Assembly: GCF_015207525.1 (NCBI RefSeq) | Contig: NZ_JADEWR010000003.1 | Span: 310,255-374,254, forward strand | Direction of reading: 5' to 3' | DNA from: Nodosilinea sp. LEGE 06152 | GTDB taxonomy: Bacteria; Cyanobacteriota; Cyanobacteriia; Phormidesmidales; Phormidesmidaceae | DNA length: 64,000 nt | Shown: piece after piece, positions 17,637 through 26,262 of the stretch | Layout: every line of letters begins with the position of its first letter | Numbering within the stretch: position 1 is the first letter of the stretch | Notes under the pieces: generated by a model | What the model was told of the DNA's origin: nothing | Seen by the model: only the letters and a program-made list of their open reading frames with translations | Database searches by the model: none | Program-made: the position numbers and the translations under genes

Positions 17637-18329
17637 ATGCGTATTTTGTTGGTTGAAGACGAGCCCGACCTGGGACGCGCGATTAAGCGCACGCTGACCC
17701 AAGAAGCCTATGTGGTGGATTGGGTGCAGTCTGGGGATGAAGCCTTGACCTATCTGGGAAGTAGCAATGTGACCTATGGGCTGGGTGTGTTGGACTGGAT
17801 GCTGCCAGGACGAACGGGGCTCGAAATCTGTCGCTGGCTGCGATCGCAGCAAAATGCGCTGCCGGTGCTGATGTTGACCGCCAACGATCGTATCGAAGAT
17901 CGCATTGCGGGGCTCGATGCCGGAGCCGATGACTACCTGGTCAAACCCTTCAGCATGGATGAACTGCTGGCTCGACTGCGGGCTTTGAGACGCCGCCCCG
18001 CTGATTTTAGGCCAGCTCAAATTCAGGTGGGGCCACTAACGCTAGATTGTGATCGCAGAATTGCCCTGCTGCACAGCGACACCGCCGCTGAGCAGACGAT
18101 CGAGCTGACCCAGAAAGAATTTCAGCTCCTGCAATATCTAATGGAGCACCCCGACCAAATTCTCACCCAAGAGCAGGTGCTCAACCAGCTGTGGGAATTT
18201 GGCTCTGAACCGATCAGCAATGTAGTAGCGGCCCAAGTGCGGCTGCTGCGCCGTAAGCTGGGGCAGTATGGCTATGACTCTATGATCGAAACTGTCTATG
18301 GCATGGGATACCGGTTCAAAGCTGAATAG
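17637..18329 (+). CDS. OmpR-family response regulator (CopR/RppA/NrsR-like)
   Basis: A 230-aa regulator. The receiver domain has the acidic pocket (LLVEDEP), phospho-acceptor Asp in GVLDWMLPG, and conserved Lys in LVKPFSMDELLARL. The DNA-binding winged helix spans about 130-230 (LTQKEFQLLQYLMEH, IETVYGMGYRF). The ATG at 17637 fits the family start better than a GTG 54 bp upstream. It overlaps the histidine kinase gene by 32 bp. In cyanobacteria this subfamily senses copper, nickel or redox state; the copper-gene repeats nearby favour copper. Confidence 0.93.
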   Translation: MRILLVEDEPDLGRAIKRTLTQEAYVVDWVQSGDEALTYLGSSNVTYGLGVLDWMLPGRTGLEICRWLRSQQNALPVLMLTANDRIEDRIAGLDAGADDYLVKPFSMDELLARLRALRRRPADFRPAQIQVGPLTLDCDRRIALLHSDTAAEQTIELTQKEFQLLQYLMEHPDQILTQEQVLNQLWEFGSEPISNVVAAQVRLLRRKLGQYGYDSMIETVYGMGYRFKAE

Positions 18330-19668
18330 ACTGTTTCGTCGCAGCCGCTGGCAGCTCACTGGCTGGTATACGGGCGTGATGGCCGTTGTCTTGGCGATCA
18401 GTGCCCTGGGCATGTATGAGGCGATCGCCCACGCCCATCGGGTCGCCGCCGATCGCGAGCTCAAGTCAGTCGCTGAAGCCGTTCACGACAACCTAGAGAA
18501 ATCGCTCACGGCCAAAGGTCAGATTGAGAGCGGTTCCCCTGAGCTGCTGCCGAGCCTTTGCCTAACCGGAGATCCCTGCCTGGCCCCCTTTGAGCACAGC
18601 CAGAACCACTCTCACCCCGGTGACCTATACTCCGGCAATTACTACATCCGGGTGCTAAGCACCGATGGAACATTAGTTGCGATCGCTGGCGACTATCCCC
18701 AAGGACTATCCAGCCCTGATGTTTCTTCCTCTTGGCAAAGTCTGCGCGATGGGTCGGGTCACTCTTACCGCCAAATTATTCTGCCCCTGTATGCTCTCGA
18801 TGACCAGCAGCTGGTGGGCCGGGTCGTGGTGGGCCGTTCCATGAAAGACTTTGCCGCCTACCTTGACACAGTTCGCTGGAATATGGCCTTAGGTTTACCG
18901 CTGGCGCTGGCGCTGATTGCGGCGGCGGGGTGGTGGCTGGCGGGGGTGGCGCTAGAGCCGGTGCAAATGTCTTACCGCAACATTCAGCAGTTCACGGCAG
19001 ATGCCGCCCACGAACTGAGAACCCCCCTAGCTGCGGTTCAGGCCACCACCGAGTCAGTGATTCGGCTGCCAGACATCTCAGATGCCGAGGCGCGCGATAC
19101 GCTCCAGGTGATTGCTCGCCAAAACCATCGCCTAGTTAGCTTAGTCAGCGATTTGCTGCTCTTATCCCGGCTCGATATCCAAACCTCAACGCCCGGCCTG
19201 GCATGCTGCCTGCAAGACATCCTGAGCGATATTGATGAAGAAATGGCGGCGTTGTTTATGGCAAAGGGCATTGGCCTAGTACTCGATCAGCCTGCAACCC
19301 CGCCCCTGGTAGTGATTGGTCATGCAGAGCAGCTTTACCGCCTGGTGCTGAATGTGGTCAGCAATGCTTTGCAGCACACCCCTGCCAATGGCAAGGTCAC
19401 CATCCGCCTTAAAGCAGTAGATAAGCACGCCCTGATTACGGTAGAAGATACTGGGGTGGGCATTCACCCTGATGATCAAGCCCGGATTTTTGATCGCTTT
19501 TACCGCATTGAAAAAGATCGGTCTCGCCAGAGCGGCGGAGCGGGGCTGGGGTTGTCAATTGCGTTGGCGATCGCCCAGACCCACGGCGGCAGTATTTACG
19601 TTAAGAGCGCCGTCTCTAAGGGCAGCACTTTTACCATTAAGCTCCCGCTCGTGGCACTGGTTCGTTAA
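18298..19668 (+). CDS. sensor histidine kinase (CopS/RppB/NrsS-like)
   Basis: Membrane kinase of 456 aa. TM1 is at about 22-42, a periplasmic sensor at about 45-190, and TM2 at about 198-220 (LPLALALIAAAGWWLAG). It goes directly to the H-box (DAAHELRTPLAAVQA, His near 239) with no clear HAMP domain, then the N, G1 and G2 boxes (NVVSNALQHT, VEDTGVGIHP, GGAGLGLSIA). It phosphorylates the regulator just upstream. The sensor part has several His and Cys (CLTGDPCL, EHSQNHSHPGD) that could bind metal. Parts of a second copy survive as a relic at 22380-22640. Confidence 0.92.
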   Translation: MAWDTGSKLNRLFRRSRWQLTGWYTGVMAVVLAISALGMYEAIAHAHRVAADRELKSVAEAVHDNLEKSLTAKGQIESGSPELLPSLCLTGDPCLAPFEHSQNHSHPGDLYSGNYYIRVLSTDGTLVAIAGDYPQGLSSPDVSSSWQSLRDGSGHSYRQIILPLYALDDQQLVGRVVVGRSMKDFAAYLDTVRWNMALGLPLALALIAAAGWWLAGVALEPVQMSYRNIQQFTADAAHELRTPLAAVQATTESVIRLPDISDAEARDTLQVIARQNHRLVSLVSDLLLLSRLDIQTSTPGLACCLQDILSDIDEEMAALFMAKGIGLVLDQPATPPLVVIGHAEQLYRLVLNVVSNALQHTPANGKVTIRLKAVDKHALITVEDTGVGIHPDDQARIFDRFYRIEKDRSRQSGGAGLGLSIALAIAQTHGGSIYVKSAVSKGSTFTIKLPLVALVR

Positions 19669-20007
19669 GAGAAGATGCATCGAAACCTTCTGATACAAAG
19701 GATATGCTGACTTTCTGGGTGAATAAAGGGTAAGAGCAAAGACCTATTGCTATTGCCGGAGTTATCCGCTTCCTTAATCTTTATTGTAGTCTCACCTAAC
19801 TATAGATGTTCCACTGGACATCCAAGATATGCTACAAGCCCGCCTGAGTCTTGCCATAGAAATTCGACGCCGATAATACATACTGCACCGCCGTTTCAGA
19901 GCCGCATTTTGAGATCCCCTCTTGTAAGTCTCACGCCCACATTATGATTTGTAGACCTTTTTATCATGTATCTCCACGGTGCTAAACGAATATTCTTCTG
20001 AAGGCTT

Positions 20008-20104
20008 TATAGCAAGATTCATAATTATGGTATTACATACAACCCTTGCTGGATGAAGGTTTCAGGGTTTTTGGCGTGCTCCATATTTATGAAAACCGCT
20101 ATAT
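20008..20104 (+). repeat. 97-bp interspersed repeat, copy 1 (MITE-like)
   Basis: About 97 bp, differing from copy 2 at two positions. It begins TATAGCAAGATTC and ends GAAAACCGCTATAT, so the termini TATAGC/GCTATA are inverted, as in miniature elements. No gene is visible in the gap 19669-20374; apart from these two repeats I see only the porin promoter region. Confidence 0.75.
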
Positions 20105-20244
20105 ATAGGTTCTTAATGTCTTGTTAATCCGTTAATTCAACCTTTACTAGACACTCAGCTATTTTCCAAGTGGCTCTCATCTTACCGCCGCAGATTTCCT
20201 ATATGTTTCTGTTACGTCATCGGAAGGCTCTATGCCACCGACGC

Positions 20245-20341
20245 TATAGCAAGATTCATAATTATGGCAGTACATACAACCCTTGCTGGATGAAGGTTTC
20301 AGGGTTTTTGGCGTGCTCCATATTTATGAAAACCGCTATAT
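20245..20341 (+). repeat. 97-bp interspersed repeat, copy 2 (MITE-like)
   Basis: Same orientation as copy 1, start-to-start distance 237 bp, ending 33 bp before the porin start codon. It therefore lies in the porin promoter or 5' leader and may supply promoter or mRNA structure. Confidence 0.75.
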
Positions 20342-20374
20342 CCAGTTTTATCCAGTGTGAGGAGATATTCCCGA

Positions 20375-21856
20375 ATGACCAAACTAATGTGGCAATTTTT
20401 GCTAGCGGTGCCTGCTGTCTGGGGTGCTGCTGTAGCTGTTTCTGGTACGGCTGTCGCTGCTGATTCGGCCTCCGTTCAGGTGAACAGCTTTAACCAAGAC
20501 TCGATTCAACTGGCTCAAATTACCAGCGTGTCGGATCTGACCGATGTGCTGCCCTCCGACTGGGCCTTCCAGTCGCTGCAAAGCCTGGTAGAGAACTACG
20601 GTTGTATTCAGGGTTACCCTGACCGCACCTTCCGTGGTCAACGCAGCCTCACGCGCTTCGAGTTCGCCGCTGGCCTGAACTCCTGCTTAGATGTCATTGC
20701 CACCTTAATCGCTCAGTCGGGCATCAACCCCGACGATCTGGCTACCATCCGTCGCCTGCAAGAAGAGTTCCAGGCTGAACTGGCCACCCTGCGCGGTCGC
20801 GTTGATACCCTCGAAGCTGAAACTGCTACCCTACGCGCCCAGCAGTTTTCCACTACCACCAAGCTGCGTGGTCAGGTTGATTTCCACCTAATTACCCCCT
20901 TCGACACCCTAGATGGCCGGGGAGCAGCCAGCGAAACCAGCACCAGCGTTGCAGCCCGCGCTCGTCTGAACTTTGACTCTAGCTTCACCGGCAGAGATCG
21001 TCTGCGGATTCGTCTACAGGCCGGTGACGGTAATGCCCTGACGGCCTTTGGGGGATTACAAAATGCCCGAGGTGCAGACTACAACGTCACCGTAGACGAC
21101 TTTTTCTACAGGTTTCCGGTGGGTAATCGGATCAACGTCACCGTTGCGGCCCGTGGCCTGGCTGGCGACGACTGGGTAACGAGCACCATCGTCCCATTCG
21201 ATGGGGTTTCGGTAGCGCAAGCCGGTGAACCTGCATTTTATAATCTAGCTGGCAGCAGCAGCAATGGCGCTGGCGTTGGCGTCAACATCAACCTGACAGA
21301 CACTATCGTGTTTGATGCTGGCTACACGGCGGGCAATCCTGGGGCGACTCAGCCCAATGTGGGTGTGTTTGCTGCCGCTAACCAAAGCTACATTGGCCAG
21401 CTCAGCTATCTGGGCGAAGGCTTCTTGCAGGCGGGTGTGGCCTACCTCCACAGCGATCGCTCCAATACCTTCGCGCTCAACAATACGGGGGTCGCTGCCG
21501 CCGCTGGTGCTATCGATACCTTTGCTGGGTTGCTTAACCTCGACTTTGGCCGGTTCTTCATTGCCGGTCACGGTGCCTATAGCACCTTCAACGGGGGTAA
21601 CGATTTCAGCTGGAATGCTGGCGTCGGCCTCAACGACTTCCTAATGGAAGGATCTCAGCTAGCTGTCTATGGTGGCCAATTGCCTCAGCTGGTTGGGCGC
21701 AGCGAGAATCCCTTCTTAATTGAGGGCTACTACGACATTCCCTTCAACAAGTTCCTGACCATTACCCCTGCAATTATCTACGGCGATGCTAACCAAGTTG
21801 CCTTTACCGATAATTCTGCGCTCTGGGGTGCCCTGCGAGCCACCTTCCGGTTCTAA
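20375..21856 (+). CDS. SLH-domain OprB-type porin
   Basis: A 493-aa outer-membrane protein. It has a signal peptide (MTKLMWQFLLAVPAVWGAAV...AVAA) and an S-layer-homology domain at about 55-115 (DVLPSDWAFQSLQSLVENYG, YPDRTFRGQRSLTRFEFAAGL) that binds peptidoglycan. A coiled coil (RRLQEEFQAELATLRGRVDTL) and an OprB-like beta barrel follow, ending in a terminal Phe (ATFRF), as outer-membrane barrels do. This family forms the major cyanobacterial porins for ions and is sometimes labelled iron-uptake porin. The ATG at 20375 has GGAG upstream. Confidence 0.93.
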   Translation: MTKLMWQFLLAVPAVWGAAVAVSGTAVAADSASVQVNSFNQDSIQLAQITSVSDLTDVLPSDWAFQSLQSLVENYGCIQGYPDRTFRGQRSLTRFEFAAGLNSCLDVIATLIAQSGINPDDLATIRRLQEEFQAELATLRGRVDTLEAETATLRAQQFSTTTKLRGQVDFHLITPFDTLDGRGAASETSTSVAARARLNFDSSFTGRDRLRIRLQAGDGNALTAFGGLQNARGADYNVTVDDFFYRFPVGNRINVTVAARGLAGDDWVTSTIVPFDGVSVAQAGEPAFYNLAGSSSNGAGVGVNINLTDTIVFDAGYTAGNPGATQPNVGVFAAANQSYIGQLSYLGEGFLQAGVAYLHSDRSNTFALNNTGVAAAAGAIDTFAGLLNLDFGRFFIAGHGAYSTFNGGNDFSWNAGVGLNDFLMEGSQLAVYGGQLPQLVGRSENPFLIEGYYDIPFNKFLTITPAIIYGDANQVAFTDNSALWGALRATFRF

Positions 21857-21899
21857 GTTGAGAGGTTAGCGATTTTAGCTACCTAATTTCGCCAAGTAC

Positions 21900-21932
21900 A
21901 AAAAAGCCTTGCTTCTGTGGCAAGGCTTTTTT
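21900..21932. terminator. bidirectional Rho-independent terminator
   Basis: AAAAAAGCCTTGC pairs perfectly with GCAAGGCTTTTTT over a 7-nt loop, 43 bp after the porin stop. Confidence 0.92.
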
Positions 21933-22078
21933 GCTGACTTAGACCTCTCCCTGGGCTTCGCTCCAGATGCCCTTCAGCAGCCATTGCTTGCCTAATCCAT
22001 CACACAGTCACTCACAACCTAAGCGGTGCCCAGCGCTCACCCACCGTTGCTATAGACAACATGGAGATTCATTATGAT

Positions 22079-22170
22079 GGCGTTGCTGAATGAGGGTATG
22101 AATTTGTCTGATTACAAATGAGGCTCTAGGCATCACAGCCCACGGTTCATACCTATGATCAGCAACGTCC
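22079..22170. mobile_element. MITE A, 92 bp
   Basis: Terminal inverted repeats GGCGTTGCTGA...GGTATGAA and its inverse (TTCATACC...TCAGCAACGTCC). Flanks ATTATGAT and ATTACGAC look like an 8-bp target duplication with two changes. It belongs with the elements at 28896 and 29767. No coding capacity. Confidence 0.8.
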
Positions 22171-22379
22171 ATTACGACTTCTCAAATTGCAGTCGCTCCA
22201 GCAGCAGTTTGCGCTGGGGTTGCTTCCAGTGGTTAGGAAGAGACCTGGTCTCCTGACGTAGGCGGCGACTGCCGGGGGTGCTGGTTCACTCTTTACCTGT
22301 CCCTGCACCCCTCGGGCGTTAAGCGCTTGAACTAAATGAGGGTAAAGACTATATCCTAATGGCTTGGGCACTCTAGACG

Positions 22380-22640
22380 ATGGCCTGGCTCAGGAATGGC
22401 CTTAGGGTTACCCCCGGCGCTAGCGCTGATTGTGACGGTGGGGTGGTAGCTAGCACGGGTGGCGCTGGAGCCGGTGCAAAGTCATACCGCATCGAGAAAG
22501 CTCGCTCACTCCAGAGCAGCGGAGCTGGGCTGGGGCTGGGCGAGCGCCGGTCCTACGGCGGCAGCGTTCACGCTAAGAGCGCCGTCTCTAAGGGCAGCGC
22601 CTCTATCATTAAACGCCCCCTCGCCAGTGCGGGCATGCCT
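22380..22640 (+). pseudogene. relic of a second CopS/RppB-like histidine kinase
   Basis: Positions about 22390-22490 match the TM2 region of the kinase gene (about 18880-18979). Positions 22485-22640 match its C-terminal ATP-binding end (19501-19655), including AAGAGCGCCGTCTCTAAGGG. The junction is TACCGCA, which occurs at both 18973 and 19501 in the intact gene, so about 528 bp were lost between short direct repeats. Stops and further indels exclude function. It abuts the CopB-type ATPase gene, which suggests an ancestral second copRS-copB arrangement. Confidence 0.85.
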
Positions 22641-24677
22641 CTAGGCCAGCTTCGCCCGTCGCAGCAGCACCGCGTTAATCGCCACAATCACCGTCGAAAG
22701 GCTCATCAGTAAGGCACCCACCGCTGGGGACAGCAAAATGTCCCAGGCGGATAGCACCCCCGCCGCCAGGGGAATAGCCAGAACGTTGTAGCCTGTGGCC
22801 CAAAACAGGTTTTGGATCATCTTGCGGTAGGTCTTTTTGGCCAAAACCAGCGCCTTGACGGCATCCAGCGGATCATCGTTGATCAGCACCAGGTCAGCTG
22901 ACTCGATCGCCACGTTCGTCCCGGCCCCAATCGCCAGCCCCATCGTGGCCTCTAACAACGCTGCCGCATCGTTGACGCCGTCACCTACAAATGCGGTGGG
23001 AGCTTCTTGTTTCAGTTCCTTAATGCGGTCGACTTTGTCTTCTGGCAGCACGCGGGCGTAGTAGCGATCAATGCCCAAATCCTCAGCCACCGCCTGAGCC
23101 ACTGCCTCAGCATCGCCGGTAATCATCACCGACTGAATACCCATCTGGTGCAGGCGATCAACGGTGGTACGGGCGCTATCGCGTACCCGGTCAGCCATCG
23201 AAATCACTGCAATAGGGCGATCGCTCGTCATCAGCACCACGGCACTTTCGCCCCGTTCATCAGCCCTGGTTAAAGCTGTTTGTAGCGCTTGGGGCCAGGA
23301 TAGATTTTGCTCTTGCACCCATTCTGGCCGACCCACCCGGTAGGTCTGCCCGTTCACCCGGCCTTCTACCCCGCGTCCGGTGATGGTTTGAAAATTGCTC
23401 ATGGGGGGCAGGTTAAGCTGGCGCTGGTGGGCCGAGTCAACAATGGCTTTGGCCAGGGGATGTTCAGAGGGGTTTTCGAGGGCGGCGGCGATCACCAGAG
23501 CCTCATTTTCTGGCATGCCTTCTACCGCAACCTGCTGCACTCCAAACTTACCTTGGGTCAGCGTTCCGGTCTTGTCAAAGGCCATGATTTTGATATCTTT
23601 GGCCCGCTCCATCGAGTCGCGATTGCGTACCAAAATGCCGTTTCGGGCGGCTAGTCCGGTCGAGTTGGCAATCACCAGGGGAATAGCCAGCCCTAGCGCG
23701 TGGGGGCAGGTAATCACCAGCACCGTCACCGCTCGGTTGATGGCAAACACCAGGTCGCTCAGGGTGAGCCAGACAATGAAGGTCAGAGTGCCCGCCGCGA
23801 TCGCAATCAGGGTGAGCCAGTAGGCTACCTTGTCAGCCAACACCTGATAGCGGCTGCGCGACGACTGCGCGTCTTCCACTAGGCGCATAATCTGGCTAAT
23901 CGCCGTGTCTTTGCCCACCCGCGTGACGTTGACCTGCACAGAGCCATCGGTATTGATAGAGCCTGCCACCACCTCATCGCCCACCTGTTTATGTACCGGC
24001 CTCGACTCCCCGGTCAAAAACGACTCATTGACGCTGGTACTGCCCTCAATCACCTCGCCATCGTTGGGAATCTGTTCACCGGGGCGAATCAGAATGATGT
24101 CGCCCACCTGAATGTCGCTGGCGGGCACGTCGTCAATCTGGCCGTTGCGCATGCGGTGGGCTTCACTTGGCACCAGGGTCGAGAGTTCATCTAAAGCCCT
24201 ACTTGCTCCCTGTACCGAGGCCATTTCAATCCAGTGGCCCAGCAGCATAATCACAATCAGCGTAGCCAGTTCCCAGTAGAAGGGCATGCCGTCTAGCCCT
24301 AGGGAAACTGCCAGGCTGTAGATAAAGGCCACCGTGATGGCCAAGGCAATCAGCGTCATCATGCCAATTTGGCTTTGCAGCTCGTGCCATGCCCCCAACA
24401 AAAAGGGCCAGCCCCCATAAAAGTAAAGGACAATGCCAAGGATGGGATTAATCCAGGTTGAGCCAGGGAACATCACCGCCTCGTAGCCCAGCCAGCCTTG
24501 AAGCTGCGGCGAAAAGTAAAGAATTGGCAGGGTTAATACCAGGGAGACCCAAAACCGCTGTTTGAACATCTCAGGGCTATGACCGGCATGTTTGTCATGG
24601 TTAGAATCAGCACCATGACTTGAAGTGGCATGATGCATCCTAGAGTGATCATGCTGTGTCGCGTGGTCGTGATCCAT
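22641..24677 (-). CDS. copB: CopB-type P1B ATPase (CPH motif)
   Basis: A 678-aa heavy-metal P-type ATPase. The N-terminus is His/Met-rich and lacks an HMA fold (MDHDHATQHDHSRMHHATS). The membrane ion motif is CPH (VITCPHALGLAIPL), the mark of the P1B-3 group reported for Cu(II)/Cu(I) or silver. TGES, DKTGTLTQGKFGV, SEHPLAKAI and GDGVNDAAALL motifs are intact. A CopR-type box lies upstream at 24794. It is complementary to the CPC-type CopA at 12502. Confidence 0.95.
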   Translation of the reverse strand: MDHDHATQHDHSRMHHATSSHGADSNHDKHAGHSPEMFKQRFWVSLVLTLPILYFSPQLQGWLGYEAVMFPGSTWINPILGIVLYFYGGWPFLLGAWHELQSQIGMMTLIALAITVAFIYSLAVSLGLDGMPFYWELATLIVIMLLGHWIEMASVQGASRALDELSTLVPSEAHRMRNGQIDDVPASDIQVGDIILIRPGEQIPNDGEVIEGSTSVNESFLTGESRPVHKQVGDEVVAGSINTDGSVQVNVTRVGKDTAISQIMRLVEDAQSSRSRYQVLADKVAYWLTLIAIAAGTLTFIVWLTLSDLVFAINRAVTVLVITCPHALGLAIPLVIANSTGLAARNGILVRNRDSMERAKDIKIMAFDKTGTLTQGKFGVQQVAVEGMPENEALVIAAALENPSEHPLAKAIVDSAHQRQLNLPPMSNFQTITGRGVEGRVNGQTYRVGRPEWVQEQNLSWPQALQTALTRADERGESAVVLMTSDRPIAVISMADRVRDSARTTVDRLHQMGIQSVMITGDAEAVAQAVAEDLGIDRYYARVLPEDKVDRIKELKQEAPTAFVGDGVNDAAALLEATMGLAIGAGTNVAIESADLVLINDDPLDAVKALVLAKKTYRKMIQNLFWATGYNVLAIPLAAGVLSAWDILLSPAVGALLMSLSTVIVAINAVLLRRAKLA

Positions 24678-24793
24678 AGTCGCTCCCTTATTGACTTACG
24701 TGAGTACCAGGGGATTTGCCTGTAAGCCTTGTTTCTAAACGATCAGGAAAAACTAACGTCTAAGGCACTTGTAAGTAAGCTTGCAAGAGAAAT

Positions 24794-24811
24794 ATGAAAT
24801 TAGAATGAAAT
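24794..24811 (-). promoter_or_regulatory. OmpR-type direct repeat upstream of copB
   Basis: On the minus strand ATTTCATTCTAATTTCAT, hexamers 11 nt apart, 117 bp before the copB start and in its direction. The rest of the gap 24678-24927 shows no gene. Confidence 0.7.
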
Positions 24812-24927
24812 GATTCCCGAGCAGCAACATATCTTATTTTCACTCAGCTTGATTTCTATCCAGATAAGTTCAAACCTAAGTATTAGCCGTGCAAAAACTC
24901 ATACCTTGAGTTAAGTTTGACGCAGAG

Positions 24928-25416
24928 CTATTTACTTTGAAGATCTTTAATTAGCACCTTCATTTCATCAATCTCTCTGACTTGAGCCTCAATAATCTCT
25001 CCGGCAAGCTGCTGCACACGCGGGTCTGATAGATTAGCCCGCTCACTCGTTAAAATTGCAATTGAGTGGTGCGGAATCATTGCTTTCATCCAAGCGACAT
25101 CCCCAACGGTAGCCTGGCTACGAACAAGCCATAACGATAGAAAAAATACTATAAAGCTGCCTGCGAAGATACTTATATTTACTTTTCGATTGCCGTACAT
25201 GTTCAGCATAAAGCCGAGCATGATGCCAGCCATGACTGCTCCCATGAAGAGAGCCATATAGACCCGTGTTTCACTAAAGTAAATATGGTCTAGCTGGTAA
25301 ATGTTCAAGTACATCAGCACAAACATCGCAACAGTCGATGTTGCTATCATCGCGGCAAATCTTCCATACTTTCCCATCGACATTTTTTCGCTTTTCATCG
25401 CCTTTTGAGTAGACAT
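24928..25416 (-). CDS. membrane-anchored DUF305 protein
   Basis: A 162-aa protein with three predicted membrane helices (about 19-38, 51-72, 80-98) followed by one DUF305 half-domain (WMKAMIPHHSIAILTSERA, LAGEIIEAQVREIDEMKVLI). The HH pair and nearby Met suggest copper binding on the outer side. It lies 57 bp downstream of the four-helix copper protein gene and is probably co-transcribed with it. It differs from the two secreted, duplicated DUF305 proteins in this window. Confidence 0.85.
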   Translation of the reverse strand: MSTQKAMKSEKMSMGKYGRFAAMIATSTVAMFVLMYLNIYQLDHIYFSETRVYMALFMGAVMAGIMLGFMLNMYGNRKVNISIFAGSFIVFFLSLWLVRSQATVGDVAWMKAMIPHHSIAILTSERANLSDPRVQQLAGEIIEAQVREIDEMKVLIKDLQSK

Positions 25417-25473
25417 ACCGTTTAATGCTCCTTACTAAGGTTTTTTCCAGTACTAAAGTTTTCTCCAGTTCAC

Positions 25474-25803
25474 CTACTTACTAGCAATCTGACGATAAGT
25501 ATTGGCTGCTGTACGACAAGCCTGAGCGCACTTTTTACAGTGCTCCATATTGTGCTTCTCGCACTCAGCTGCACAAGCATCACAAATCTCGGCGCAGGCA
25601 TTTGCTAAAGGGGCAATAAAGTAGGAACCCCGTACCATAAAGGTCGCCAATGTGCGACAGCTATCGCCGGTATCTAGGCACATCCGAGCACATTTCACCA
25701 TTTCTGCCTGCCCCATGCAGGCTTCAGCACAGTGCTCACATTGCACTACACAAGCCATGGCTTCATCAAAGCTAGATTGATATTGTTCGTGATTGAGAAG
25801 CAT
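25474..25803 (-). CDS. four-helix-bundle copper-binding protein (Csp-like), 14 Cys
   Basis: A 109-aa protein with 14 cysteines spaced for a thiol-lined helical bundle (CVVQCEHCAEAC, CARMCLDTGDSC, CAEICDACAAEC, CKKCAQAC). No signal peptide is present, so it is a probable cytosolic cuprous-ion store. It has the common form seen in YhjQ relatives. The paralogue at 11662-12030 is longer and diverged. First gene of a two-gene unit with the DUF305 membrane protein. Confidence 0.92.
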   Translation of the reverse strand: MLLNHEQYQSSFDEAMACVVQCEHCAEACMGQAEMVKCARMCLDTGDSCRTLATFMVRGSYFIAPLANACAEICDACAAECEKHNMEHCKKCAQACRTAANTYRQIASK

Positions 25804-25855
25804 GATCGCTCTCCATTAACGTCTATTTGGTAGTAAGAATGTAGATAAAAGCATT

Positions 25856-25888
25856 TTAAGCTTCATCCCTCTAAGGGATGAAGCTTAA
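25856..25888. promoter_or_regulatory. perfect 15-bp stem-loop upstream of the Csp-like gene
   Basis: TTAAGCTTCATCCCT pairs fully with AGGGATGAAGCTTAA over a 3-nt loop. It lies 53 bp before the minus-strand start at 25803. It could be an operator, since its arms contain TTCATCC like the CopR boxes, or a terminator for upstream transcripts. Confidence 0.55.
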
Positions 25889-25890
25889 TT

Positions 25891-26070
25891 TCTTACTGAT
25901 TGAATAGGGTGATTTCATCCTGATTTCATAAGTTGATGGTAACGAAATCAGGCAATTACTTATTTTTTGTATTGTCTGTATTTTACTGGCATTTCATAGT
26001 TCAGTCGTAGCATGGCTATGAGAAACACTAAGTATTGTTTCGCTACCTTGACTCTACAGTTCACTAAAAT
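25891..26070 (+). repeat. long direct repeat, copy 1, with orphan CopR-type box
   Basis: This segment is nearly the same as 29451-29751, apart from a roughly 120-bp insertion in that copy. It includes the 11-nt-period box at 25912-25929 (ATTTCATCCTGATTTCAT) pointing to the plus strand. In the other copy the box leads to an oxidase gene; here no plus-strand gene follows. The repeat ends exactly where GGTTCTGTCGCAAG begins (26071), a sequence like an IS6-family end. No gene is visible in 25804-26262. Confidence 0.75.
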
Positions 26071-26262
26071 GGTTCTGTCGCAAGCAAAAATTGCAGTGGA
26101 GTGTAAATTTTCTCTTCCCTATCAAGGCTTACACAGTGATGCCGAAGAGTGATGGATGCAGGAAATTTATGCAGATACACTATCTCTATTATCCCTTTTA
26201 ACGTGTCCTTTACTTATCACTGCGCCCTGACTCTAAAACAGTTAAGATACTATGATGAGCAC

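Noticed and set aside
20008..20341. CRISPR array
   Set aside because: Only two repeats of 97 bp with inverted ends, no regular short spacers and no cas genes anywhere in the window.
22380..22712. Plus-strand 110-aa gene
   Set aside because: Its DNA aligns to two separated parts of the sensor kinase in a mixture of frames, so it is a relic, and its end overlaps copB.
26071..26120. Full IS6-family element
   Set aside because: Only one end-like sequence (GGTTCTGTCGCAAG) is seen; no matching inverted end or transposase follows.
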